Shown here one piece after another: positions 31,672-40,201 of a stretch of DNA of 64,000 bases. Every line of letters begins with the position of its first letter. Within the stretch, counting starts at the first letter, position 1. Source of the DNA: Gemmata massiliana (GTDB lineage: Bacteria > Planctomycetota > Planctomycetia > Gemmatales > Gemmataceae); the NCBI RefSeq assembly GCF_901538265.1, contig NZ_LR593886.1:3456843-3520842 (forward strand), written 5' to 3'. A model generated the notes under the pieces. The model was not told where the DNA came from. It saw nothing but the letters and a program-made list of their open reading frames with translations, and did no database searches. The position numbers and the translations under genes are program-made.

Positions 31672-34230
31672 ATGGCCGGCCGCTCTATCCGCTCGTTCAC
31701 GGTTCTGCCCCGCCTCCCCGACCGCCTCCGTCCGCTCCAAGCACTCGCGTACAACCTCTGGTGGTGCTGGAACGCGGACGCGGTCGCGCTGTTCCGGCGC
31801 GTGAACCCGGACCTGTTCGAGGCGCTCGACCACAGCCCGATCCGCCTACTCGGGGCAACCGACCAGAGCCGCTTCGAGGAACTCGAACACGACGACGGGT
31901 TCCTGGCGCACATGGACCGCGTGGCGGAGGCGCTCGACCACTACCTGAAGGCCCCCACGTGGTACCAGGAGCACCACAGCGGAGACAGCGCCCAAATCGC
32001 GTACTTCTCGGCCGAGTTCGGCATCCACGAGAGCGTGCCCGTGTACTCGGGCGGCCTGGGCGTGTTGGCCGGCGACCACCTCAAGAGCGCGAGCGACCTC
32101 GGCCTCCCGCTCATGGGCATCACGCTCATGTACCGTGAGGGGTACTTCCGCCAGTACCTCAACGTGGACGGCTGGCAGCAGGAGCGGTACCCGGAGAACG
32201 ACTTCTTCACCCTACCGCTCACACCGGAACTCGATTCCGCCGGCGCCCCGCTCACGGTTACGGTGCCGCTCCCGGGGCGCGAGGTCGCACTGCGCGTGTG
32301 GCACATCCAGGTCGGGCGCGTCCCGCTCTACCTGCTCGACGCGAACATTCCGCAGAACAAGCCGGAAGACCGCGCGATCACGGCACAGCTCTACGGCGGC
32401 GACCAGCACACACGCATCCAGCAGGAAATCATCCTCGGGATCGGCGGCATCCGGGCGCTGCGCGCGATGGGCAAGGTGCCCACCGTGTGCCACATGAACG
32501 AGGGGCACGCGGCGTTCACCGGGCTGGAGCGCATCCGGCTCCTGATCGAAGACGAGGGGCTGGACTTCGCGACCGCTTACGAGGCCGTGAAAGCCGGGAC
32601 GTGCTTCACCACGCACACCCCGGTGCCCGCGGGCAACGACTCGTTCCCTGTGCATATGGCCGAGCAGTACCTCGGCGACTACGCGGCCAAACTGGGGCTC
32701 GACCGGAACGCGCTCGTCGCGCTGGGGCGCCAGCACCCCGGTAACGAGCAGGAGCCGTTCGGGATGACGGTTCTGGCGCTCAAAGTGGCCAACGTGTCCA
32801 ACGGTGTGAGCAAACTGCACGGCAGCGTGTCGCGGCGGATGTGGAAAGAACTGTGGCCCGAACTGCCCGCCGGCGAGGTGCCGATCACCAGCATCACCAA
32901 CGGCGTCCACACGCAGAGCTGGCTCGCGCCGGAGTTCGCACAGCTCTACGACCGCTACCTCGGCATCCAGTGGGAGGAGCGCCCGACCGACTTCGCCATT
33001 TGGAAGCGTGTAGAGCACATCCCGGACGGCGAATTGTGGCGCACGCACGAGCGCGGGCGCGAGCGGCTGGTCGCGCTGGCCCGAACACGCTTGCGAGCCC
33101 AGCTCAAGCGCCGCGGGTCTCCGCCCTCGGAAGTGGAGGGGGCCGACGAGGTGCTCGACCCGGACGCGCTGACGATCGGGTTCGCGCGCCGGTTTGCGAC
33201 GTACAAGCGCGGCGACCTCATTTTCCGCAACGCGGAGCGCATCGCGGCCCTGGTGAATAGCAAGGACCGCCCGGTGCAGTTCATCTTCGCGGGCAAGGCC
33301 CACCCGCAAGACCGCGGCGGTAAAGAGTTGATCCAGCGCGTGGTGCAGCAGTCGCGCAAGCCCGAGTTCCGCAAGCGCGTCGTGTTCATCGAGGACTACG
33401 ACATGAGCGTCGCGCGGTACCTCGTGCAGGGCGTGGACGTGTGGCTCAACAACCCGCGGCGCCCGCTCGAAGCGTCGGGCACGAGCGGCATGAAGATTTG
33501 CGGCAACGGTGGGCTAAACCTGAGCATCCTCGACGGCTGGTGGGTCGAGGGGTACGACGGTGACAACGGCTGGGCGATCGGCGCGGGCGAGGAGTACACG
33601 GACCTCGCGTACCAGGACGAAGTCGAGAGCCGCGCGCTGCTCGACCTCATCGAGCAGGACATCGCACCGACGTTCTACAAGCGCGACGCGGGCGGGCTCC
33701 CGCGCGAGTGGATCCGGCGCATGAAGCGCTCGATCATGAGCCTCGTGCCGGTGTTCAACACGAACCGGATGGTGGAGCAGTACACCGAGCGGTGCTACGT
33801 GCCGAGCCACCGGCGCGCGGCGAAGCTGAGCGCGAATCATCTCCAGGGCGCGAAGGAACTGGCCGCGTGGCGCCGGCGCGTGGGGGGCGAGTGGGGCCAG
33901 GTGCGCATCGAGGCCGTGGACGCCCCGGCGGGCGAGGCGCTCCGCGTGGGTGCCACGTTCCCGGTAAAGGTGCGAGTCAACCTTGGCACCCTGCGCCCCG
34001 ACGACGTCGAGGTCCAACTGTGCTACGGCGTACTCGACGCGATGGGTGACATCGCCGACCCGAAGTCGCTTCCGCTGGAGTCGAACGGCTCCGCGAGCGG
34101 GTCGAGCGTGCTGTTCGCGGGCGAAGTGCCGTGCCGCGCGAGCGGTCAGTTCGGGTTCGGGGTCCGCGTGCTGCCGAAGAACGCGAACCTGCCGCACCTG
34201 TTCGAGCCGGGTATGGTGACGTGGGGCTAA
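31672..34230 (+). CDS. glgP: Alpha-glucan (glycogen/maltodextrin) phosphorylase
   Basis: This 852-residue enzyme releases glucose 1-phosphate from storage alpha-glucan. AYNLWWCWNADA and IAYFSAEFGIHESVPVYSGG place it in the shorter bacterial/archaeal alpha-glucan phosphorylase group. The PLP site EASGTSGMKICGNGG retains the cofactor Lys, and the glycogen-site region RFATYKRGDLI is present. ATG 31672 is chosen since GAGG precedes it and the domain starts there; the frame is open upstream within ruvX but is not coding. It follows nucleotide-sugar genes, suggesting linked sugar-phosphate metabolism. A tRNA gene follows 122 bp downstream. Confidence 0.93.
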   Translation: MAGRSIRSFTVLPRLPDRLRPLQALAYNLWWCWNADAVALFRRVNPDLFEALDHSPIRLLGATDQSRFEELEHDDGFLAHMDRVAEALDHYLKAPTWYQEHHSGDSAQIAYFSAEFGIHESVPVYSGGLGVLAGDHLKSASDLGLPLMGITLMYREGYFRQYLNVDGWQQERYPENDFFTLPLTPELDSAGAPLTVTVPLPGREVALRVWHIQVGRVPLYLLDANIPQNKPEDRAITAQLYGGDQHTRIQQEIILGIGGIRALRAMGKVPTVCHMNEGHAAFTGLERIRLLIEDEGLDFATAYEAVKAGTCFTTHTPVPAGNDSFPVHMAEQYLGDYAAKLGLDRNALVALGRQHPGNEQEPFGMTVLALKVANVSNGVSKLHGSVSRRMWKELWPELPAGEVPITSITNGVHTQSWLAPEFAQLYDRYLGIQWEERPTDFAIWKRVEHIPDGELWRTHERGRERLVALARTRLRAQLKRRGSPPSEVEGADEVLDPDALTIGFARRFATYKRGDLIFRNAERIAALVNSKDRPVQFIFAGKAHPQDRGGKELIQRVVQQSRKPEFRKRVVFIEDYDMSVARYLVQGVDVWLNNPRRPLEASGTSGMKICGNGGLNLSILDGWWVEGYDGDNGWAIGAGEEYTDLAYQDEVESRALLDLIEQDIAPTFYKRDAGGLPREWIRRMKRSIMSLVPVFNTNRMVEQYTERCYVPSHRRAAKLSANHLQGAKELAAWRRRVGGEWGQVRIEAVDAPAGEALRVGATFPVKVRVNLGTLRPDDVEVQLCYGVLDAMGDIADPKSLPLESNGSASGSSVLFAGEVPCRASGQFGFGVRVLPKNANLPHLFEPGMVTWG

Positions 34231-34352
34231 TCGAGCATCGGGCGAGCCACCGGTAAACCCCGCCCACGATGTCAAGGTACCGGCACTTTCCTGCTGGGAA
34301 CGCCGGTGCCTTGACATTGACCGTTCAACCGCCTAAAAAATCGTTAGAATTC

Positions 34353-34425
34353 GGCCCTATCGTCTAGTGGCCTAGGACGTGGCCCTCTCAAGGCCAAAAC
34401 TCGGGTTCAAATCCCGATAGGGTCA
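34353..34425 (+). tRNA. tRNA-Glu (anticodon CTC)
   Basis: A 73-nt cloverleaf is visible: acceptor stem GGCCCTA with TAGGGTC (one G-T pair), D stem GTCT/GGAC, anticodon stem TGGCC/GGCCA around loop CTCTCAA giving anticodon CTC, and T arm TCGGG-TTCAAAT-CCCGA. No CCA is encoded; TCT follows. It reads GAG codons. A strong terminator lies 23 bp downstream. Confidence 0.93.
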
Positions 34426-34448
34426 TCTGAACGTTCGGACAGAACGCA

Positions 34449-34504
34449 ACCGGAGCGGACGGAATCGGGCACCTTATCCGATTCCGTCCGCTCCGGTCTT
34501 TTTT
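34449..34504 (+). terminator. Very strong rho-independent terminator after tRNA-Glu
   Basis: A 20-bp perfect stem (34449-34468 with 34478-34497, ACCGGAGCGGACGGAATCGG) is followed by CTTTTTTAC. It also lies just past the stop of the convergent PQQ-propeller gene. Confidence 0.92.
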
Positions 34505-34547
34505 ACATCCACTTCCGACTGAATCGGTTCGTGTCGCGTAGCGGCAG

Positions 34548-35927
34548 TTACTTCGCCAGGCTCACGCAGATGAGTTCCTTGTCGTTGCGCGCGAACACGC
34601 ACTTGTTGGCGAACGCGGGGTGCATCCACACCACGAGGCGCCCGTTCCCGGCCATCGTGTTCGTCGGCTCGATGATGTGCGCGCGGTCGATCTCCTCGTA
34701 CCCCTTCGGCGTCAGCTTCGCGATGATGAGGTCGCCCTGCTCGTTGAAGAGGAAGTAGCGATCGCCCTGCGGGATCAGGAAGGCGAGGCTCCAGCGCTCC
34801 TTGCCGTCCGGTTCGGGGTCCGCGGCGATCTTCTCGGGGGTGCGTTTCCCGCGCGTCGCGAGCATGGACTCCCACACGCGCTTGCCGGTGTTCGTCTCGA
34901 TGCACCGCAACTGCCCGTAACTGCACACGCCGTAAACGTTATCGCCGACGATGACGGGCGTCGCCATGATCGAACTCAGGTCGGTGGTGAGGTCCGGCGT
35001 CTCGCCTTTCGCCTTGCTCTTCCACACGATGTCGGCCTTATCCGCGCCCACTTTCAACAGCATCGAGCCGTTGTAAAACGAAGTGATGAACAGCTTGTCG
35101 TCCCCGACCTTCCGGGGCGTCGGCGCGGTGAGTGCGTAGCGCACGTCAAAGTCCACGCGCCAGAGGCGCTTACCGGTTTCGGGCTCCAGCCCGAGGACGG
35201 CCCGCGTGTGCCAGATGATGAGCTGGCGCTTCCCGCCGAATTCGTAGATCATCGGCGGGCTGTAGCCGAAGTCGCCTTGGCAGCTCTGGCTCGCCCACAG
35301 CTCCTTACCGGTTTTCTTGTCGAACGCGATCACGAGCCGGTCGTCCGACCCGCCGGCCAGACAGATGAGTTTGTCGCCATCGACGAGCGGGTGCGACGAG
35401 AAGCCCCACACGGGCAGTGAAGCGTTGTAGTCCTTCATGAAGTTCTTCGACCAGACGACTTTGCCGTCTGCTGCGCTGAGTGCCTTCAAGTCGCCCATCG
35501 CGCCGAGCGTGTAAACCAGGTCACCGTCCACCGTGGGCGTGCAACGCGGGCCGGCGGCGTAGCTGATCGTGTATTCGGCCGGGTAATCGATTGCCCACAC
35601 CTTCTTACCAGTGGCCGCGTCGAGACACTGCACTCGCTCTTTGCCGGACACCTTCCCTTTGGCGAACCCGCTCTCCGGTAATTTGGCGTCGGCGGCCGGC
35701 ACGAGATCGAGGAGGAATACCTTGCCGTTCGCGACCGCGGGTCCGGCGTAGCCCACACCGACTTCCGTCTTCCAGACCTGCTTCGGCCCGCCTTGTGGGA
35801 ACTTCTCGACCAGATCGGTTTCGCGCCACACCCCGTCCCGCTTCGTGCCCAACCACTGCGGCCAGTCTTCGGCCGTGGTAGCGCCCGCGCTCGCGACAGT
35901 TACGACCAGGCTCCAGAATAATCGCAT
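34548..35927 (-). CDS. Secreted PQQ-like beta-propeller protein
   Basis: This 459-residue protein has a signal peptide (MRLFWSLVVTVASAGATTAE) and then repeated propeller blades with the motif family LDAATGKKVWAI, LSAADGKVVWSKN, FDKKTGKELWAS, LEPETGKRLWRV and IETNTGKRVWES. Such WD40/PQQ-type propellers act outside the cytoplasm as scaffold or quinoprotein-like modules and are very abundant in planctomycetes. Quinone-binding residues could not be verified, so enzymatic activity is unproven. It converges on the tRNA-Glu terminator. Confidence 0.88.
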   Translation of the reverse strand: MRLFWSLVVTVASAGATTAEDWPQWLGTKRDGVWRETDLVEKFPQGGPKQVWKTEVGVGYAGPAVANGKVFLLDLVPAADAKLPESGFAKGKVSGKERVQCLDAATGKKVWAIDYPAEYTISYAAGPRCTPTVDGDLVYTLGAMGDLKALSAADGKVVWSKNFMKDYNASLPVWGFSSHPLVDGDKLICLAGGSDDRLVIAFDKKTGKELWASQSCQGDFGYSPPMIYEFGGKRQLIIWHTRAVLGLEPETGKRLWRVDFDVRYALTAPTPRKVGDDKLFITSFYNGSMLLKVGADKADIVWKSKAKGETPDLTTDLSSIMATPVIVGDNVYGVCSYGQLRCIETNTGKRVWESMLATRGKRTPEKIAADPEPDGKERWSLAFLIPQGDRYFLFNEQGDLIIAKLTPKGYEEIDRAHIIEPTNTMAGNGRLVVWMHPAFANKCVFARNDKELICVSLAK

Positions 35928-35952
35928 GACGCCTCCTGTGGATGTCGCAGTA

Positions 35953-36140
35953 AAGAGCGGTCGCGGATTAACACAAAATACACACAGACCTTCCGCTCTG
36001 TGCTACGAACGCCGGCCGTTCCGCGGCGTGAACGGCATTGAATGTACGGCTCTTCGCCCCGGAGGGGCCGTCTGACGTAGCACAGGGCGGAAGCCCTGTG
36101 CCTATTAGTTTCCGATCCGCGTTAATCCGTGGCCGCTCTT
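35953..36140. repeat. 188-bp inverted-repeat element upstream of ffh
   Basis: Terminal arms 35953-35972 (AAGAGCGGTCGCGGATTAAC) and 36121-36140 pair at 18 of 20 positions. A second nested pair, TTCCGCTCTGTGCTAC (from about 35991) and GTAGCACAGGGCGGAA (from about 36077), pairs with one mismatch. The element fills most of the gap between the PQQ gene and ffh. No coding capacity or target duplication is seen. It may also affect ffh transcription. Confidence 0.75.
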
Positions 36141-36262
36141 GAGACCATACCCGGCGAGAACGGCTCGGCTTTCGGTCCCGTTGAACCCGACTCGGCATTA
36201 TCTTAAAGTAATCTGTCGGTTTCGCGTCGGCACGCTTCGTTTCCCGGTTCAGGCGGTAGCGC

Positions 36263-37708
36263 ATGTTTGAAGGCATCACGAAGTCGCTCGGCGAGGCGCT
36301 CAAGAAGCTCAAGGGGCGCGGGCGCTTGACCGCCGAGAACGTCAAGGACGGATTGCGCGAGGTGCGCCGGGCGTTCCTCGAAGCCGACGTTAACTTCAAC
36401 GTGGCCAGCGACTTCATCGCCCGCGTCGAGGCCAAGTCGCTCGGCCAGGACGTGCTCGCGAAGGTGGACCCGTCCGAGCAGATCGTCAAGAACGTTTACG
36501 AAGAGCTCGTGGCCCTCATGGGGCCGGTGGATCACAAGATCCCGCAGCGCTCGGACCGCCCCGTTGTCCTGATGCTCTGCGGTCTCCAGGGTTCCGGTAA
36601 GACGACCACAGCGGCGAAACTCGCACTAACGCTAAAAGGCCAGAACCGCAAGCCGATGCTCGCGGCAGCCGATTTGCAGCGCCCCGGTGCGGTCGAGCAG
36701 TTGAAAACGCTCGGCGAGCAGATCGGCGTACCGGTCTATAGCGAAGCCACGAACCCCGTCGACGTGTGCCGCAACGCGGTCGCACAGGCCAAGCGCACGC
36801 TCTGCGACATCGTGATCCTGGACACCGCCGGCCGGCTCCAGATCGATGCGGACTTGATGGCCGAGCTTCAGCGCATCGACAAATTGGTGAAGCCGGACGA
36901 GTGCTACCTCGTCGTGGACGCGATGATCGGCCAGGAAGCCGCGAATGTTGCGAAGGCGTTTAACGACGCCCTCGAACTGAATGCCTGCATCCTGACCAAG
37001 CTCGACGGTGACGCACGCGGTGGTGCCGCGCTCTCGATCAAGGGGGTTACCGGCGTACCGATCAAGTTCGTCGGTATGGGCGAGAAGGTCGATAAGCTCG
37101 AAGACTTCGTCCCCGAACGCATGGCCGGGCGCATCCTCGGCCAGGGCGACATGATGGGGATCGTCGAGAAAATTGCGAGCATCCAGCAGGAAATGTCGCA
37201 GGAGGAACTCCAGCGACAACAAGAGGCGATTCAGAAGGGTAACTTCACGCTCGACGACTTCCGCAAGCAGTTCGAGCAGATCGCCAAGATGGGCATGAAG
37301 GACATGATTAGCCGGATGCCCGGCATGTCCGAGATGATCCCCGCGGGCGAAGACCCAGAAGTCGCGCTGAAGCGCGTCCAGGGCATGATCGACTCGATGA
37401 CCAAGAAGGAGAAAGCCGACCCTGACATCATCGATACCCCGCGCCGGCGCCGCATCGCGAAGGGGGCCGGCGTCGAGCCGCACGAGGTGAACCAGTTCCT
37501 CAAGCAGTTCGCCCAGGTCCGCGTGCTGATGAAGCAGATGGCGTCGATGTCGCTGTGGCAGCGGCTGAAAATGGTCACGGGTATGGGTAAGATGGGGGCG
37601 TTCATGCCCGGTGGTATGGACAACATGAAGCTCAAAGGCGATACCGGGCACCGCAAGAGCGCCAAAGAACGCGCCGACGAGCGGAAGAAGAAAAAGAAGC
37701 GCCGGTAA
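36263..37708 (+). CDS. ffh: Signal recognition particle protein Ffh
   Basis: This 481-residue GTPase binds 4.5S RNA and nascent signal sequences and delivers ribosomes to FtsY at the membrane. The N domain is followed by the P loop CGLQGSGKTTTAAKL, the insertion-box motif AADLQRPGAVEQL, DTAGRLQID, and TKLDGDARGGAALS. The Met-rich M domain spans residues ~300-440 (MGMKDMISRMPGMSEMIP, MTGMGKMGAFMPGG region). The length is normal. It heads the conserved ffh-rpsP-trmD-rplS cluster. Confidence 0.97.
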   Translation: MFEGITKSLGEALKKLKGRGRLTAENVKDGLREVRRAFLEADVNFNVASDFIARVEAKSLGQDVLAKVDPSEQIVKNVYEELVALMGPVDHKIPQRSDRPVVLMLCGLQGSGKTTTAAKLALTLKGQNRKPMLAAADLQRPGAVEQLKTLGEQIGVPVYSEATNPVDVCRNAVAQAKRTLCDIVILDTAGRLQIDADLMAELQRIDKLVKPDECYLVVDAMIGQEAANVAKAFNDALELNACILTKLDGDARGGAALSIKGVTGVPIKFVGMGEKVDKLEDFVPERMAGRILGQGDMMGIVEKIASIQQEMSQEELQRQQEAIQKGNFTLDDFRKQFEQIAKMGMKDMISRMPGMSEMIPAGEDPEVALKRVQGMIDSMTKKEKADPDIIDTPRRRRIAKGAGVEPHEVNQFLKQFAQVRVLMKQMASMSLWQRLKMVTGMGKMGAFMPGGMDNMKLKGDTGHRKSAKERADERKKKKKRR

Positions 37709-37956
37709 CCGCCCCTGTAGGCGAGGCTTGCTTGCAGGCGCAAATGCAGCTACTGAAAGAAGTTGCGATAGTCGTCTGATCTGTCGGCTTTACCCGCCGT
37801 TCTTGCGGGCGGGGTTCACCTGCAAGGGACGATGCAGTCGCGGCTCACCACTCGCGTGGGCCGGTTCGCCAAATTCGTCTCTGGGCGTGGTCAATTCTTG
37901 CCCCCATTGCTATCATTCCAGTTCTTCTGCGAATTGTTGGGTTGAGGGGATTTTCC

Positions 37957-38289
37957 GTGGCTGTTCGCATCCGAATGAAGCAAATGGGCCGGACGCACCG
38001 GCACTACTACCGAATCGTGGCCATCGACCACCGCCAACCGCGCGACGGCAAGGTGATCGAAGAACTGGGCACCTACGACCCGCACGTCAAGGAAAAGGGC
38101 GACCGCGTTACGCTCCTTCCGGAGCGGATCAAATACTGGAAGAGCGTTGGCGCGAAGGCGTCCGAGCACTGCGAAGCGATCTTCAAGAACTTCATGAAGA
38201 AGTGGGAAGACATCGAAGCGGCCAACTCTGCGAAGGCCGCCGAAGAAGCTGCGAAGAAGGCTGCTGAGGCCACCGCGCCCACCGGCTGA
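37957..38289 (+). CDS. rpsP: 30S ribosomal protein S16
   Basis: This 110-residue protein begins (M)AVRIRMKQMGRTHRHYYRI, the S16 N-terminus, with the internal LGTYDPHVKEKGDRVTLLPE and the typical IKYWKSVGAKASE. The C-terminal 30 residues are Ala/Lys-rich. GTG 37957 is selected since GAGGGGA lies seven bases before it and the protein then aligns with the family; a TTG five codons upstream is less likely. It starts 249 bp after ffh and is followed 9 bp later by trmD. Confidence 0.96.
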   Translation: MAVRIRMKQMGRTHRHYYRIVAIDHRQPRDGKVIEELGTYDPHVKEKGDRVTLLPERIKYWKSVGAKASEHCEAIFKNFMKKWEDIEAANSAKAAEEAAKKAAEATAPTG

Positions 38290-38297
38290 ATTGCGCC

Positions 38298-39056
38298 ATG
38301 AACCGGACGATCCGCTTCGACGTGCTCACGCTGTTCCCCGGCATTTTCGACGGGTACGTGCGGCAGAGCCTCCTCGAAGACGCGATCCAGGCCGCACGGG
38401 TTCAGGTCCACGCCTGGAACATGCGTGACTGGACCCAGGACAAGCACCAGCGGGTGGACGACCGGCCCTTCGGCGGCGGCCCCGGTATGGTGTTGATGGC
38501 CCAACCGGTGATAGACTGTGTTCAGGCGGTGCAGCAGAAGGCTGACCCGCCCGGCAAAGTGGTGATGCTCACGCCCGCGGGCGAGCGACTCACGCAGCGA
38601 ACCGTCGAGAAGCTCGCCCAGGAGCCGCGATTGTTGCTCCTGTGCGGCCGGTACGAGGGGTTCGACGACCGCATCCGGCACCTGCTGAACCCGTGGGAGA
38701 TCTCCGTCGGGGACTTCGTGTGCAACGGCGGTGAAGTCCCCGCGATGGTGCTGATCGACACGGTCATTCGGCTGATTCCCGGGGTGCTGGGACACGAACA
38801 AAGCGCCGCGGACGAGTCGCACAGCGAGGACGGGCGGATCGAGTACCCGCAATACACGCGGCCCCGTGTGTTCAACGGGCTAGAAGTGCCGGAGATTCTC
38901 CTGAGCGGGAATCATCAAGCGGTTGCGAAGTGGCGGCGGGAGCAGAGCGAACTGCGGAGCCGCAAAGACAGTACCCCTCGTGACGCTGGCCCGCAAACCG
39001 GTGGAAACGAGAGCACTGGACGGGAAGCCGGTGCCGCACAAAATAAACCGAGTTGA
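38298..39056 (+). CDS. trmD: tRNA (guanine-N1)-methyltransferase
   Basis: This 252-residue SPOUT methyltransferase modifies G37 of tRNAs that read codons beginning with C, preventing frameshifts. Key motifs are FDVLTLFPGIFDGY, DDRPFGGGPGMVLMAQP, LCGRYEGFDDR (part of the AdoMet knot) and WEISVGDFVCNGGE. YTRPRVFNGLEVPEILLSGNH is the RNA-binding segment. The last 35 residues are low-complexity. It follows rpsP directly; rimM, often between these genes, is absent here. Confidence 0.96.
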   Translation: MNRTIRFDVLTLFPGIFDGYVRQSLLEDAIQAARVQVHAWNMRDWTQDKHQRVDDRPFGGGPGMVLMAQPVIDCVQAVQQKADPPGKVVMLTPAGERLTQRTVEKLAQEPRLLLLCGRYEGFDDRIRHLLNPWEISVGDFVCNGGEVPAMVLIDTVIRLIPGVLGHEQSAADESHSEDGRIEYPQYTRPRVFNGLEVPEILLSGNHQAVAKWRREQSELRSRKDSTPRDAGPQTGGNESTGREAGAAQNKPS

Positions 39057-39100
39057 TTCAAACGCGCGCGACACGCGCAGCGGAAAGGTAAAGGTGGGCT

Positions 39101-39607
39101 ATGCTCTCGCCCCTCATGCAGATAGTCGAAAGCGGTAACGTTAAGAGCGACATCCCCGAGTTCCAGGTCGGCGACCGGATCGAAGTTCACCAGAAGATCC
39201 TGGACGGCGCCAAGGAGCGCGTTCAGGTGTTCGAGGGCGACGTGATCGCCCTGAACCACGGCGGCGCCCGCGAGACGATGACCGTGCGCCGGTTGGTGCA
39301 GGGCGAGGGCGTCGAGCGCATTTTCGCGATCCACTCGCCGCGCATCGCGAAGATCGTGGTGAAGAAGGCCGGTATGGTGCGCCGGGCCAAGCTGTATTAC
39401 CTGCGTGATCGCGTGGGTAAAGCGACCAAGATCCGCGACGACGTCAAGCGTCAATCGCAGATCGACATCTCCTTGAAGCAAGCCGCCGAAGTCGCAGCGA
39501 AGGCCGCACAAGAGGCCGCTGCCGCCGCAACCGCCGCGGGTGGCGAGAGCAAGTCGGCCAAGAAGAAGCGCGAGCGCAAAGAAGCCGAGGCCGCCAAGAA
39601 GAAGTAA
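39101..39607 (+). CDS. rplS: 50S ribosomal protein L19
   Basis: This 168-residue protein contains the L19 core: IPEFQVGDRIEVHQKILDG, RVQVFEGDVIALNHGG, GVERIFAIHSPRIAKIVV and RRAKLYYLRDRVGKATKI. A C-terminal tail of about 50 residues is Ala/Lys/Glu-rich (AAEVAAKAAQEAAAAAT), longer than in Escherichia coli. AAGGTGGG precedes the ATG at 39101; a second ATG five codons on (39116) is also possible. It follows trmD. Confidence 0.96.
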   Translation: MLSPLMQIVESGNVKSDIPEFQVGDRIEVHQKILDGAKERVQVFEGDVIALNHGGARETMTVRRLVQGEGVERIFAIHSPRIAKIVVKKAGMVRRAKLYYLRDRVGKATKIRDDVKRQSQIDISLKQAAEVAAKAAQEAAAAATAAGGESKSAKKKRERKEAEAAKKK

Positions 39608-39610
39608 GCC

Positions 39611-40075
39611 GTGGCCGGCACCGATCCTGCAAACGCGAACGAGGAACCGCCAACCGGCGGTTTCTCTCGTTGGCGGTGGTGGAAACGGTGGTTCGGCCGG
39701 CGCAGCGAGCGGGCGGCGGCCAAGTACATTCGCAAGCTGGGGTACAGGCTCCTCGCGGCGAACGTTTCGGACCGCGAGGGCGAACTCGACCTACTCGCAC
39801 TCGACGGCCAAACGCTCGTGATCGTTGAGGTCCGTTCGACGTCCAGTGATCGTGACGACGCGATCAACCAAACCGCCGCCTCGGTGGACCTCCGCAAGCA
39901 GCGGAAGATCACCGAGGCGACGTCGCGTTTCCTAGCCCGTCGGCGGCTGTTGGGGAAGATCGCGGTGCGGTACGATGTGCTCGTGATCGCCTGGCCGGAG
40001 CACGCACGCGAACCTACCGTCCGGCATATCCCTCATGCTTTTGAGTCCACCGGACGCTTCCAGTTCTTTACATGA
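39611..40075 (+). CDS. yraN: YraN family endonuclease-like protein (UPF0102)
   Basis: This 154-residue protein has SERAAAKYIRKLGYRLLAAN and REGELDLLALDGQTLVIVEV, the predicted nuclease-fold motif E-D-x-n-VEVR of the UPF0102 family, followed by RKQRKITEATSRFLARRR. The first 33 residues are a Pro/Trp-rich extension. The GTG start lies three bases after rplS, so the genes are co-transcribed. Biochemical activity in this family is poorly defined. Confidence 0.85.
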   Translation: MAGTDPANANEEPPTGGFSRWRWWKRWFGRRSERAAAKYIRKLGYRLLAANVSDREGELDLLALDGQTLVIVEVRSTSSDRDDAINQTAASVDLRKQRKITEATSRFLARRRLLGKIAVRYDVLVIAWPEHAREPTVRHIPHAFESTGRFQFFT

Positions 40076-40080
40076 AAACG

Positions 40081-40183
40081 GTTTCACCGCAGAGGGCACA
40101 GAGGGCGCGGAGAAAGACATCGAGTTCTAAGTTCCAACCCCAGATGTTTTTCTCCGCGCCCTCTGTGCCCTCTGCGGTGAAAC
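40081..40183. repeat. 103-bp perfect inverted repeat between yraN and tyrS
   Basis: Arms 40081-40115 and 40149-40183 are exact 35-base reverse complements (GTTTCACCGCAGAGGGCACA at the outer end) around a 33-base centre. The element starts five bases after the yraN stop and ends 18 bases before the tyrS ATG. It could fold in RNA and attenuate read-through. The structure suggests a dispersed MITE-like element. Confidence 0.85.
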
Positions 40184-40201
40184 CTCTTGTCGGAGTCTGT
40201 C

